Source: Hydnum rufescens UP504 (Eukaryota; Basidiomycota; Agaricomycetes; Cantharellales; Hydnaceae). From it: DNA of 64,000 nt. Below, in pieces: positions 12,300 through 24,743 of the stretch. Positions within the stretch are counted from its first letter, which is position 1. Each line of letters begins with the position of its first letter. The stretch lies in contig MU129035.1 of NCBI GenBank assembly GCA_014904985.1, positions 1 through 64,000 of the forward strand, written 5' to 3'. Position numbers and translations under genes: made by a program. The notes beneath the pieces are model-generated. The model saw only the letters and a program-made list of their open reading frames with translations, searched no databases and was not told the DNA's origin.

Positions 12300-15200
12300 C
12301 TAATTGGCTTGAAGTACATCAGCTTCATCATCCCAATCCCCCAGATCCTCCTCCATCCTTGACTGCACAATGTACTCTACCAAGTAATCATCTACCTCAG
12401 TATCTTCAGGAGGAAGTTCCTCAAACACCCCCTCTTCAATTTCTTCATCTCCATCTGTGCTGGAACTCGCACCTTGGCAATCTCCCCATTTTTCTGAACC
12501 CCTCAAATGTTCCGGCCATGGTATATCATGCCCCAACTGTACCTTTTGCATCACAGCCCACCAAGTGATCCCAAGTGAAGATAGCCACTTCTCATGCCTT
12601 CTTAGCTGGAACATAAGAGCAGTATCTAGAAGAATCCCAATCATAGCACATTAGATTGTGCTTCAAGCCAGAACTATGACTCCTCACCTTTGCAATTGAG
12701 TTGTGCACAGCATGCTGCCTCTGATTCTTCTGTCAGCCAGAGCACTAAAGCATGGAATTCATGGCGGAGTCAAAGGATCTCCTCTCCTGTGCAGTCAAAC
12801 AATTGAACTGCCTTGATACCCTCCCGGGTGGCATCATCTGCCAGCCAAGCAGGAGGCACATCCCCCTCATCCAGATCAAGACCAGCATCCTCCCAGATGC
12901 TTTCGTCTAGATCTACATTAAAGAGTCTGTCAATGTCGAGTTCTTTGGGGATTTGCTTTAGTGAGTGTACTGTCAACTGTTGTTTCAAGTCTTTGAGACG
13001 GGCACAAATCTCATTATATCGTCGAGCAAGTTTCTTGATTCCAGGAGACCGCCACTTAATTGCATCAGCTGTTTGTGCATGAGCCTTATGATCTATAACA
13101 GGTAAGGCCTTATTCAAGGGTAAGTAAATGTTAGCTCAGTCACGTACCTAAGGATGCCCGAAAGTAGGCACACTCCAGTCACTCCGACTCAAAGTGACGC
13201 TCATGCACACAATTACGAACATGGTGTTTTAGGCTCGCGCTTGCAGACGCAATGCCAGAAAGGCATCACTTTGTGCCCTCCATAAGGCCTGGCACAGGCT
13301 TTGTCCTTGTCCATCAGTTGCTGGACTCCTTTCTTAATTCGAGCTGAAAGTCGAGCCAACGAGGCCTCCAAGTCAGCTTGCTGAATCGAAAGGTCCAGCT
13401 GACAGTCTGCGGCTTTGGCATCATCCGGGAGCATGGCCAAATCATCAACTATTTGTCTCATGGTTGCTTGAGTAATGGCTTGTGATTCAATCATGCTGAT
13501 CAGGTTGCTGACAAACGTACTGGCGAGATTCTTTGAAGCCACTGGCAATAATTATACCAATTTAATACACAGGATGCTGGAAATGTGTGAGATGCACCAG
13601 GAAGGGGCTTGGCTTGGGTGATTACTTGATCTTTCCAACATGAGTGCAGTGTGTCCAAATCAATACCACGGTGCTCCAGGCAATCCCTCACCTCTTCCTG
13701 GCATGTTACTGCCCATATCAAATGGTTGACTAACCAGGTCCCTATATTCCGCATGCTAGTTTCATCCATGTGTCCAATTTGAAGATTCAAAAGGAAAAGA
13801 CATTGGTTATGCTAACAGTATGGTGTAATCAGGTTACTTATCAATGGCCTAAAAGAACTCCTTACACCTGATACCCAACAGATTGAGATTAATTTCTTGA
13901 GTGAACCCCAGCAGCGCTCACAGCCTTCCCTGTCAGACAAGCCAAATCCATCATGTTTTTGCAGATGATAAACACACTGGCAAGGCCATTGATGACCGAA
14001 AGCGTGGAATACGGAGATTCCCCACTTGATTCAATCCAATATTTGAGGCATTAGGTTCCACTGCAACATTCAAAAAGTATAGAGTGTGATCCCAGCTTCC
14101 AGTGGAACAAGTCCAACTCACCTTAACTGTGCTACAATGCAGATTGCAACCAACATCATAAAGAATTCCGGCTCTCCACCATGTTGGGAGTTCATGGAAT
14201 AATGCTTCCAATAGTGCAATGGCGTAATATTGTTTTCCTCCCACTGAGGTGATGTTCACCATGGATAATACACAATCATGGCGGCAAATCATTGCCATGA
14301 GACCTGTATCCACAAAGGCACTCGTTGAGGCCTTCTCACAGTTCTCATTTGCCACTAGGAATGACCTCTCACAGCTGTCGAGCACTGAGTCAGGAACCTT
14401 CAAGCCAGGTTCCAAGCAATCTTCAGCCTCAAGGTTGTCTGTGTGCTTGGGGGGCTTTGCTGTTTTCCATGAATGCCAACTTTCCACATGCTGTTTGGCC
14501 CTCACAACATCTTCCAGTGATAGGAAATACATATGCACAAGGTTGATAGGCACATCCTCACTACCAGTGCCCCAGCAGTGCACTTGCTGAAAGCAAGCAT
14601 TGAGGCACTGGATAGAATCAAATCTAAGGGGGCTCTTGGGTTAAATTGTAATTCCAATATGGTTTATGGAGAACCACCAAAAAAAAAACCTTACAGTTCA
14701 TTTGGATCTCTTTCAGGTTTTGATGGGAAGCAAAGTGAGCACCATGAGCACAAGTAAGGACTTGGCACTTCATTTTTCCCTGATGGCTGATGGTCCTCCT
14801 CCTTGGAATAATACAACATGGCCACAGGATCCTTGCTTAGGTCCTCAACTATGTCACTTGACAACAGCAGAGCACACAAGTTGGTGTTTACTTGGTAAGC
14901 CTCGACCACAGTGTGCATTAGTTCATTGGACTGCTGTTGAGTGAGCTGGAAATACTGTAAAGCCTTTGAAAAAGGCTTCCATAATGATTCCTACCATGAG
15001 TTCCATCAGAACGTAGTGGACTTAGGACAGACTTCAACATTACCAATGAAGGTACATCATACCCTTTCTGCACCAAGTATGCTGTCAAGGCAGAAGTCCA
15101 TGCTGTGACATTGGGGATGCCATTGAGGAAGAACATGGAAGCCCACACAGATGGTTGATGTCGAATGTGAATGTCAGGTGTACAGGGCTCTCTGGGAATA

Positions 15201-15870
15201 GTCCAAGCCCCAATAATGTTAACAGGAGAGGTTGGCAGTTGCAATACATCAGGTTGTGCTCTTTGATGCCTAACATAGGAAGGGGTCAGGGCCAAATAAT
15301 ATGTTAATGTTGTGCACATACACTCTCCGTATACAGCTAGAACTCGAACATTCCTTGCTGGGATTTGACACATACATGTCAAGGGAGCTGGAGGTGGGCA
15401 GCTAACATGGCCGTATTTGGTCTCCTCGCACCATCGGAGGAATGGCATCACCAGGGTAGGGACAAGTTCCTGCCATCATTGCACCATCAATTGCTTCCAT
15501 CAAATGCAATGGGAGACTGCCTCTCCACCTAGTGACAGCTGAGACGAATATCCCTCCCCTAGAAGCAGGGAAGGGTGTGTATGTGCATCGTCTAAACTTT
15601 GTGATGGAGTTGCCCCACAAATGTCATTTCCTTCATCCATTTCTTCAAAGGTAGCAAAATATTGGGAGGCTGGGGTACTCAGGATTGATACCTGTCCAGG
15701 TGATGATTCAGGCGGAGACTTGGTGTGAGCTGTGGTTGCCACTCGTTTGGAAGATGGAGTTGATGGGAATGTCTTAATCCCCCCATACACTGATGTGGCC
15801 AGGCACTGGCCTCTGAATGCAGTCCCCACACCAGGGGCATGATGCTTGCGAGGTCATGATCCTGAATCAT
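12300..15870 (-). pseudogene. KDZ (Kyakuja-Dileera-Zisupton) transposase, broken
   Basis: From the N-terminal side on the - strand: a low-complexity leader (15.83-15.5 kb); a Cys-containing N-terminal segment with REPCTPDIHIRHQPSVW and IPNVTAWTSALTAYLVQKGY (15.45-14.92 kb); the catalytic region with FVDTGLMAMICRHD, YAIALLEALFHELPTWW and GILYDVGCNLHCS (14.58-13.95 kb); the conserved FHAFGHQWPCQCVYH ... FGLSDREGCERCWGS block in another frame (near 13.85-14.0 kb); then HMDETSMRNIGTWL, HRGIDLDTLHSCWKDQV, and the acidic tail LDESIWEDAGLDLDEGDVPP with PAWLADDATREGI. Gene order and motifs fit a full-length KDZ transposase of a large DNA transposon. Several frameshifts make it non-functional. Element ends were not found. 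Confidence 0.9.
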
Positions 15871-16369
15871 GCTGTCAAAAGCAGGGCACTACAAAAATGC
15901 AAGGGGAATATTCACCTGAAATTTCATTGTCCTGCACTGTCACAGCCACCAGTTTCCTAGAGAGATGACCCCCAGGCCTGCTCATTCTAGACTGTGTCAC
16001 AGATATTAGCAGCATCCTAGGTTGTTTGCCTGTCACTCAACTGCAGCAAGTGGGTGCCAGAATCAAATCACAATGCATGGCCAAACCCACATCATCCAGC
16101 CCTCTCTGTGAGTGTCTTCAATGCTTTAACAACTTGAGGAGTATTATCATAGTTATTCTCACATCAAAATTAGCAAGGGTGTACATTACAATCATCATGT
16201 ATTTCTTGCTTCTGGGTGATGACTTACTTCATAAGGAATACATAGCTGTAATTCATTAAGAGCTTTTCAATACTAAGGAAATTCCCAGAGCAACAAAAGT
16301 TGGCATGCTCACAGAAGTGAGTGACCCAAATTATGCATTCAATTATCATCTGGAGTTGGGGGAAACAGC
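15871..16369. other. Intergenic stretch between KDZ and WD40 pseudogenes
   Basis: No gene, RNA or repeat is recognisable here. It probably contains the degraded promoter side of the transposase (transcribed leftwards) and the 3' side of the Notchless-like pseudogene. Confidence 0.4.
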
Positions 16370-17658
16370 ACAATATTGCAATATCACCTTCACAGTATGA
16401 TCCTTGCTCACACTAACCAATAATCATGAATTGGCAGACCATGTCAGTCTATATACTGGCATGATGTGCCCTCACAGTCTTGTGATGTATCTGTGCAGGC
16501 CAGCCAAGGTCAATCATCTCCACCGAAATGGATTAGGCAATGGATGTAGAGGATAGGAACACCCACTTTCCTGTCTGCCCACCCCACACTCACAGACAGT
16601 TATTGAATCCCACACTGGTGGCCCACTGCCCATAAGGACTGAAACAAACATGGCTCACCTGTCTCTGATGCCCCATGAGTCTTGTGGACGGTTTTGGCAG
16701 ACCCATCACCATCTCAACCCTGAAAACAGACCAGAGGAAAAGTGTGTGATCATCTGAGCTGGAGATGAGTAGCTCTGGTGTTGAAGCCATAATGCTTTTG
16801 TACTGCGCAAGGGCAAGAGCAAGGGCTGCAAATTGGAACCCCCACATGTGTGAGACACTTGGACTGGGAGGAATAAACCAGCAATACAATGACTTGCCTT
16901 CCTTGTCTGATGTGGGCACCTTACCTGTGTGGTCATACAGACTGGTGTGCAGGATGAAGTCAGTGTTCAAAGCCAGAGTGGTGACCCAAGGTGCATGGTC
17001 TTTTAGGATATACACCACCTTCCCCTGGAATAATGGTGATTATGACAGTCAGCACCACCAATGTAAGCCATAGGATCGAACAGCTTACATTGTCAGTGTC
17101 CCATACTCGAACAGAGTGGTCGCCCCCCAAGCATGAACCCTGATAGTCATGTGACTGTTGACCAAACACGCACAGTGTTATCCTTCAATGACAATGCCAC
17201 TCAAGGATTCTTCACATTTCTGGATACAAAATGGTTCATTTCTCATATCAAAACAGGCAATGGCATGTTCACAATAGATCGAGATAGAAAATTGATGACA
17301 ATTTCTACATACATGTGAATCGGTCCCCAGGCAAGTGATGTAATCCACTTCGTATGACCTTTCAGAGCATCACCCAAAGGCTTCCCAGACTTTGGATCCC
17401 AGATGTGCACATGAGTGAAAAGAATGGCTTGTCAGGGGATAATGTAATGCAATCACTAAGGGGACATGAGGGAGGGAGATGTCTCACCTGTCCATCGTGC
17501 CCACTGGTTGCCAGCTTCTGTTCCCTTGCCTCCCACTCCACACACAACATCCAGCCCTTATGCCTGGTGAGGGTGTGGGATGGCAATTCCATATTCAAAT
17601 CCAACAAATGCGCAGTGGTGTCACCCAAGCCCATTGCCAGCAGGCACCCCATAGGCAA
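16370..17658 (-). pseudogene. Notchless (NLE1/Rsa4)-like WD40 gene, decayed
   Basis: WD40 blocks appear on the - strand in the order of the ribosome-assembly factor Notchless/Rsa4. They are LTRHKGWMLCVEWEAREQKLAT, GDALKGHTKWITSLAWGPIH, SVRVWDTDN, KDHAPWVTTLALNTDFILHT with YDHTGK, PELLISSSDDHTLFLW, RLMGHQRQVSHVCFSPYGQW, GHIMPVYRLTWSANS and LLVSVSKDHTVKV. In eukaryotes this protein acts with the Rea1/Midasin ATPase in pre-60S maturation. Introns are still visible (for example GTGAGT after FNNC), so it is not a processed copy. In-frame TGA codons fall where the family has arginine (L-stop-GH, NS-stop-LLVS). The N-terminal Nle domain was not found. It could be a degraded duplicate whose working copy lies elsewhere. 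Confidence 0.85.
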
Positions 17659-17763
17659 GAATCTACATGCTACTCATAAGGCTAGATAAGATCTTTTGGA
17701 GGAATAAGATCAAGGATATAACATGCTAAGCTATGCTTAGCTTAGCTTAGCTTGCCTTGCAGA

Positions 17764-18438
17764 TATGGATGCTGTGGTTCAGGTTTAAACCTGTGGAACC
17801 TGAGTTTAAACCTGAACCTGACCCAGGTCAGGTTCCATTGGGGTCAGGTTTCATTTCATTTTCTTCAGGTCAGGTTCAGGTTTTGCCCTTGCCCTGTATC
17901 CAAAAACCAGTCTGAAACCAGGTTTAAACCTGAACCTGAAAGGTAGGGTGTAGGTTCCACTCCATCTAAATTGACCACTATTCTGGCACCAAATCTGGCA
18001 ATTTACACATGTGACTATAGCTCTGGAGTCAGAAGTCACATGACTTGGCCATCAAATGAGGTAATTGGTGCAGGTCACAAGTCACATGACAGAATGTAGT
18101 GACTAAATACCATCTCCAGAAGATGTGTGAGCAGTAAATTGAAGTGAAAGGGGGCTAGGAAGGAGATGTGGATCTAAAGCAGGATGTAAAGGGAGTGGCA
18201 GAGGCAGAGACTTGAGCAGAGGGTGTAGATATTCTGTAGCACCCCCTGAAAATGTTGGCTTCCCTTATACCCCAGGTTTCAGGTTTAAACCAGGTTTAAA
18301 CCTGAACCTGACCTGAATGAGACCGAACCTCAGGTCAGGTTCAGGTTTTGCCCTCATGGGTGATTTTGGAACCTGGTCAGGTTTAGGTTTTGCCCAAATT
18401 GGGCAAAACCTGACCAAAACCTGACCATGGCAACCATA
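17764..18438. mobile_element. 675-bp hAT-like non-autonomous element
   Basis: It is flanked by an exact 8-bp duplication CTTGCAGA (17756-17763 and 18439-18446). Ends are TATGGATGCTGTGG and the complement of TATGGTTGCCATGG, imperfect inverted repeats of the TAnGGATG type known from hAT elements. Both subterminal regions carry many copies of CAGGTTCAGGTTT/AAACCTGAACCTG in both orientations, as expected for transposase-binding repeats. No transposase ORF is present. Confidence 0.85.
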
Positions 18439-18446
18439 CTTGCAGA

Positions 18447-20170
18447 TAAATCCTTGATCTTGCTCAATGTTCTACTTCCTTAGTGTGGGTGGAGAATGCC
18501 AAAGAAGGTCTGAGTTACATAAGCACCAGAACGTCGAGCCTCACTAACATTCAGGCTTCATTCTCAGTAATGATAGACTTTCTTCAGAACTCGGAGTGCA
18601 AGAATATCTAAGAAGCATGGCTATGCAACCCTGTTCTCAGTGCATTTATTTTAATCAAAAGGGAGGTGGGTGGGTGAAGAAAAGGATGCTCGACAACACA
18701 AGTGAGGGGGGCAAGCAGAGGGGTACTGGAATGTGGTGGAGTAACGATTCCTCACCCAAGGAAATTCTCTTACATAATACTCCAGTTATCTCACTTTATT
18801 CCGGCATTCTCTTATCTAGCCTTGCATCTAGGTACTCATGCCTCGCACCTAGCTGCTGAATCTATGAAAGTGTCACATAACACCCTTGGGGGTCTGTGTT
18901 AGAATCTGTAAAAACAGCATCACATTTGGAGGGCCTTTCATAGCCAAAAAATCCAGCATAATGCCTTGAAAATCGAGTGGAGGTGGCAGAATAGGATTAA
19001 AAGGGCTCTGGAGTCATCCAGGGTGCCCAGAACAGCAAAAACTGCAGACTAGTGTGAAATTGAAACACAGCAGTTCCTATGAGTGACAAGAATTGGTCTA
19101 AAGCCACATTATTGCTGCCTGTCTAGCTGCCACATTTTTAGTGTCACACATCACAGAAGAAGACCCTGTTGTTTCATTAGCGAACATGAAAATCACTTTC
19201 ATAGACTTATGATGAGTATCATCGATGGTACTGTGGTTGATGGATAATATTGATATTACAGTAAGAATAAGACACTTCTGGGTCCAGGTACCATACAGGC
19301 CATAAGCACAACCGCCATGAAGTGACAAGAAACTGAGATGGGGGCATGGCAATGAGCTTTGGTCACACAGTGTTAAGGGCACAGCTGCAACACCTGGTGC
19401 GTGCCACAGCACTGCAATCCATTTTACACCAGTCTTGTCCTATCTTATATGAATGAATAGATAAGGTGAATTTTTCAGTAGTGACCACATGGACCATCCT
19501 ACGCAGATGCCCACTCATTCATCTGGGGTGAAACCCGCATGTATTTTGAGGTTCAGTCATGTGTCACAGGCCCTCATGAACTGAACCCATTTGGTCATGC
19601 ATCACGCAAGGTTGTGAACTGGCTTCCAGGGCACATTTGGTGAGAGCTGCATGGACACTCAATTTGAGTGCTCCAGAGCACTACCTTGAATATATAATTT
19701 TTCAGGCAAATATAGGTCGGAGGTAATAAAAAAGATATAGGCATTATGCAAAATTTCGTGTCATGCTCCAAAATCGTGAACCCTGGGCCAAAATTGGACA
19801 GTAAGTGATATATACATAACAAAAACACGATAATCAAGTTCGAATAGAATGCCTGGGCCAGGATAAACATCTTGATGAATACTAAACATGAGAGGCCCTC
19901 CGTTTTTGGTGACCTCAAATGAGTCCTAGATTCAAGGGATTCATGAAGGCGAGGATGCTGATCGATGATTTTGTAAAGTCCCATGGTAAGGAAAAAGGAG
20001 GGGGACAGTGTATTGATTCACTTTACTCACTATGAGTCAATAAAAACCTTGGATGTGCGAGAGGTGATGTGACATTAGCAACATTAGCACAGTGTCTCTT
20101 CAAATTTCTTTGCATTCTCAAAGTTTCTGAGCAATCAGCACATATGACTCCATTTTCCATTTACATCTGT
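18447..20170. other. No gene recognised
   Basis: AT-moderate sequence with only short unconvincing ORFs. A 129-codon - strand ORF at 19595-19984 matches nothing I know and lacks motifs. Treated as intergenic or long-decayed repeat. Confidence 0.4.
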
Positions 20171-20184
20171 TTAGGCGATGCCGG

Positions 20185-20385
20185 TCAATGAGAACTTAGC
20201 GCACAGTGGGTAGTTTCATCAGGTGTTTCTCCAACATCATAATACTTGAATCTCATGCCCAGACAGTCCAAGAACTTCTGGGGGCGGGGGTCTCTTGCAT
20301 ACAAGCCAGCCCGGAACTGTACAATGTTTCCTGATAATTGCAACTGTGCGCAGCTATGAGGATTGCCGGGTCTCAAAACAGACAT
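20185..20385 (-). pseudogene. Short coding-like fragment of unknown origin
   Basis: A 66-codon reading frame contains GNIVQFRAGLYARDPRPQKF and DCLGMRFKYYDVGETPDE, which look like protein rather than random sequence. No start context, domain or neighbouring exon could be identified. It may be an exon or a relic of a transposon protein. Nothing else was recognised out to 21.6 kb. Confidence 0.35.
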
Positions 20386-21689
20386 GCCTTCGCGGCAAAG
20401 TCCACAGATTCACCACTTTGCTGTTGCATTCTCATTCTCAAACTTTAGGGCTTTTGAGCACCTCCTTGCTAGAACACAGTCATCGTATACTGGTGTCTGT
20501 GGTAGCCCCTTCTGTGTTGTCTCAGTTCGAGCTTTCTTCTGTAGAGGCTCATTCAGAGTACTCCTTCAGTTGCACTTTTCATTTGGAACTATCACTCTTG
20601 ACTGCGTGAATGCATATATGTACTATTCGCAACCACATCCACAATCTCCCAGTCGGCCCATTCAACTGCACAGCCTATCTGCGCTGCAGTCCAGATTGCA
20701 GTATCCTATCATGTCCCAAGCAGGGCCAGTTCATGGGAGTTCTCTCACTGTCTCCAGGCTATGGCTTTGTCTAATATATGATGGAATAGACAAATAGTGA
20801 CTCCCCCACCCCCCCCTGACATCAGCACAAACCCCAAAGTGCTGCAGTCACAGCTTGACCATATTCAAGTGACTTTTACACCATGCCTCATTCACGCAAA
20901 TGCTAATTACTTCCCTGGACTTCTAGGCTTGTCGCAAGCCTGGCTCCCCACATTCTTGTGCTCAGACAGCTGTGTCAAGTACATGGAGCATTTCTGATCA
21001 CCAATCCGAACCGCGACACTCCCAAGCTTGATAATGGTGTTGTAAATGGTCATTCAAAGTGCAGAAGTGTTTCAGGGAGTGCAAGTGAGGGCAGGGAGGG
21101 TGATCCTTCATCTACTGTAGCTCTGCAGTTGCCACCACACCACTTCCATTGACCATCTGCACCCCCTGCAGCCAAGAGTTTATGGACTGCAATACAGGGC
21201 ATGTGATCCATGCTCCATACCTGTCTGGCCCTCGATACTGGGAAGTTCACAGTTGTGCTCAAGTTTTCCTTGCAGATATGGGGAAATCATGATTTTCACC
21301 CATTTGGGCATGCTAGACTAGGATCTACTATAGCTATCAGGGGAAATTGAGTCACTTAATGTGAGCCCATCACTTAATGAGGCAGTTTGAATGAAATGAA
21401 TTGAATTAGTTCATGGAGGTCATTGCCTCAACCCAAATTTGTCCAGATTAGAGCATGGCACCCCTCCATTCCTTTGTCTTGATGCAATGTGCAACATACT
21501 CATCACTCCAATCAATACAGAATGTTGAATTGGATCTTGATTTGGAACTTCCCTACATCAGCACCTGTCGGCCTTGTTTCTATCGATCTACATCAATCTG
21601 CTGCATGTCCTGGTTTACTGCCCTTAATCCCCATGATGATTTCCGTGCTCCACCATTCATGCATGGCACTGTAAGTGTTCTGTTCCTTT

Positions 21690-24600
21690 TTCTTAAGATT
21701 CTTCAGCAAGATTTGCCAAACTCTGGTGGAACAAAACTGACATTGACACACTTCCATTAGTTTCAGGGCTATATCTGCTTGGTTGGGGTTTCAAACTCAA
21801 CCCCCTCTATGGCAGGACAAATGAGGTTGCTGTTGAAGCCCTGCCCAAGGGTCAGCCCAAAGGCAAGAAAGCAGCACCCCCAGTTGCTACTCACCCTAAC
21901 ACAAGGTCCTCAGCGAATGTTGCCACCCCTAGTGTTCCAAAGGCTATGACCAAAATGAAGGCCTTGGCTAAGCCAATTGCCCCAGCCTCACACAATAATT
22001 CCCCTGACCGTGAATATGAAGGGGACATCCTCTGACTGGAACATCTGTCATTTGTGACAATGAACTCATTCAAGCTTGTTCCTGTCAAAGGCCCAAAGCG
22101 ACCCATCCCATGGTTGAGGAAGCCTGATGCCCTGGTTGATTTCAACCATTGTGCAAGGCCTCACAGGCACGACAATGCCCAGTCACAGCCAATATCACCC
22201 TTCCCTCCACTCCCTCCCATATCCACCATGCACTCAAGTGATGAAGACAATGATGCTGTCCAGGATGCCCTTGATGAATTCTCTGATGGTCATTTCAATG
22301 AACCAGAAGACTTGGATGCAGATCTCAAGCTGTTGTGTGAAGCCAAGACGCCATTGCCCTCATCCCCTACTCCTACCCACACCACTCAGCTTCTGAAAGG
22401 CAATGCCCATAAAGTCAGAGATCTTGGACAAATCAGCAGCTCAGCTGGATTTGGGACAGTGTTGAACCAAGCTCTGGGACTGCCGTCCTCACCAGCACTG
22501 AGCTCTTCATTTCGTAGTCAGTTGTCATCTCCCTCCTTTGACACATCCTCGACAGATGAGGACTACATAGAAGCTGTGACAGATGCGATTTCCACAGCTG
22601 CTGATGACAATGAGCAGGCTGCCTTACTCACATGAAAACTGGAGCTAATCAAACAAAAGTGAGCCAAGTACACTGGTGATGCTCAGTCCTACCATGATTG
22701 GAAAGCCAGCCAATCTGCAATCTGCAAGGGCAAGGGAAAGGAGGGCAAGATCACTCAGCCTACTCATAGATGAGTGATTACTAAAAAGGATAAGGCAGTC
22801 ATCAAGGAAAAGATGGAATCCCACAATGCAGAATGGACTGAAATGGCCAACAAACTTGGGATTGAACCAGAGGACATCCTCCAATACGTGTACCAAGTAC
22901 ATCAATCTTGCCACAATAACAAATGGTGCATCTGGCAGCACCTTTATGGTGCGGAGAATCCTGGCCATGGTAATAGTTTATTTTGTGCATTATTTGGGTG
23001 AATACTAATATTCTAATTCTAGGCCTCAGCTCAAAAGAGCTCTCTACTCTCTATAAGTGGGAAAAGGCCCAGGTCACCAAGAAAGGCAAGGAATGCCTTG
23101 AAGAATGGTTCTGCCAGAACTTGCACAAGCTTGAGGAGTTTGAAGGTGCCATTGTGTGGAATTTGATGTTGGCATCGAGTTGTTCCAAAATGATGGCAAA
23201 AACTGTGACAGATATGAGCAAGAAGGTAAGTATTTCTTTGCATGCTACCTTATTTGTCATTAACCAACCCTTTCCTTAGTCATGAGTCGTTCTCCAGAAC
23301 TTCCAATATGAGCTGTTCAGATTCATTATGAACAGGGAGGTCTTGGATGGGCAAGCAACAGCAAATGCCTACATCTTCTCGAGCTCAAAAGCTACTGCCA
23401 GAATCTTGGATAAGCACATCTGGAGTAACATGGAGCTTCACAAGAAGCTCCAGCTTGATTTAATGTATGCCAATTTCCACTTGAGCCTTTTCATGGCTGA
23501 CAATCACATGGCTGCAGAAACGTCGAAGAGACCCCTGGGGATGACAACAAGCCCCCCACACTTGAGATGTGGGAAGAATATAGCAAGACACTTGCTGCCA
23601 CTTCCAAGACACAACAGGCAGGCTTGAATGAGGTCAGGGCTGCCATATCTGCAAAAATGATGCACCACCTCAGTAAGTGAATAATGCAATGCACACATTC
23701 TGATGACTGGAGTATTTTCTGGTTCATAGGGTCCGTTTTCAAACAACAGGGCGCCAAAGTCCAACTGTCTTGGGGCTTCCCATGGAACAACCTTGCCAAC
23801 TTCATCTACACAAATTGTCCAAGTTTTACAATACACAACTGGCCATCCACTGTGCCATACTCATGGGTAGGAGAGATGAACTCAAGACAGGCACAGCTTC
23901 TCTTACAGAGCCTCGTCATTGGATTCATCTATGAAGAAAAGAACTCCAATGAGAGGATCCTCAAGCCTAATTCTCACATTGTATTCAAGCCATTCAATCC
24001 TAGTAAGATAAGAATCCCCCAAGAGTCCAATCCAACTTGCATACTGATCTTGTGAGCTTCATGCTAGGTAACGAGGATTGTAAATCTCCTGATTTTTGGA
24101 ATGTCATGCTGATATCAGATGAGAAAGGTCATCTGGTTATGCAAATCTGTGACAGCTCAAAATGGCAAAGTCACAAGGCCTCAAAGCCATTGGTCATGAG
24201 AAAGGGAGCATTGGATCTCATGGGCACAGGCGTGCCAATGTAGGTGTGTGTCTGGGGGCCATTGCGCAAGATGGGACCTATGGGCTAAGCAGAGGTTTCT
24301 GTTCCCAGAGGTGAACAGGCTCTCTCATGATAATGACTGCATCGACAACAGTGAGGAGGATGACCATCCCCAGAAAGTCTGTGCTGCAAAAGCTCACTCT
24401 GCCATGAAAGTCTGCACTTCCATGAAAGTTCATGTTGCTGCAAAAGTGCCATTGAACAAGATGAAGGATGCTCAGTCTACCAAATGTGAGTACTGTCTTC
24501 ATGGATGCCTGAGAAGCGTTGCTAAGGGTTTCCTTCCAAGCTCACTATCATTCTGCTAGTGAAGACAGGGCAAATGATAGCAGTGATGATGACAAATATG

Positions 24601-24743
24601 ATAATGGCAATGATAGCGAAGCCAGCCAATTCACTCTAAACATTGTAAGCGGGAAACGGAAGATGAATCCAGCTACAGTCCGCAAAATGGAAACAAGGAC
24701 AAAGAATGGGGATCACAGGGCCAATCTGAACGTTAAGGTCTGA
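21690..24743 (+). CDS. Spliced gene of unknown function, probably damaged
   Basis: Unrecognised, but it reads as a real multi-exon gene. An N-terminal segment (RFAKLWWNKTDIDTLPLVSG, then GWGFKLNPLYGRTNEVAVEA) leads into a Lys/Pro-rich stretch, a TGA at about 22,033-22,035 in the same frame, then SFKLVPVKGPKRPIPWLRKP and a Ser/Asp-rich region. Introns at 22970-23022, 23226-23297 and 23673-23729 have GT..AG ends, and removing them joins frames cleanly (ENPGH|GLSSKELSTLYKW; DMSKK|NFQYELFRF; MMHHL|RSVFKQQGAK). Later text includes SWVGEMNSRQAQLLLQSL and an acidic tail (SSDDDKYDNGNDSEAS). One frame change near 23,500-23,540 and another near 24,000 suggest decay or unseen introns. No family is assigned. 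Confidence 0.55.

Noticed and set aside
17740..17760. CTTAGCTTAGCTTAGC as a telomere-like repeat
   Set aside because: Only a few units long and internal, with no TTAGGG-type tract.
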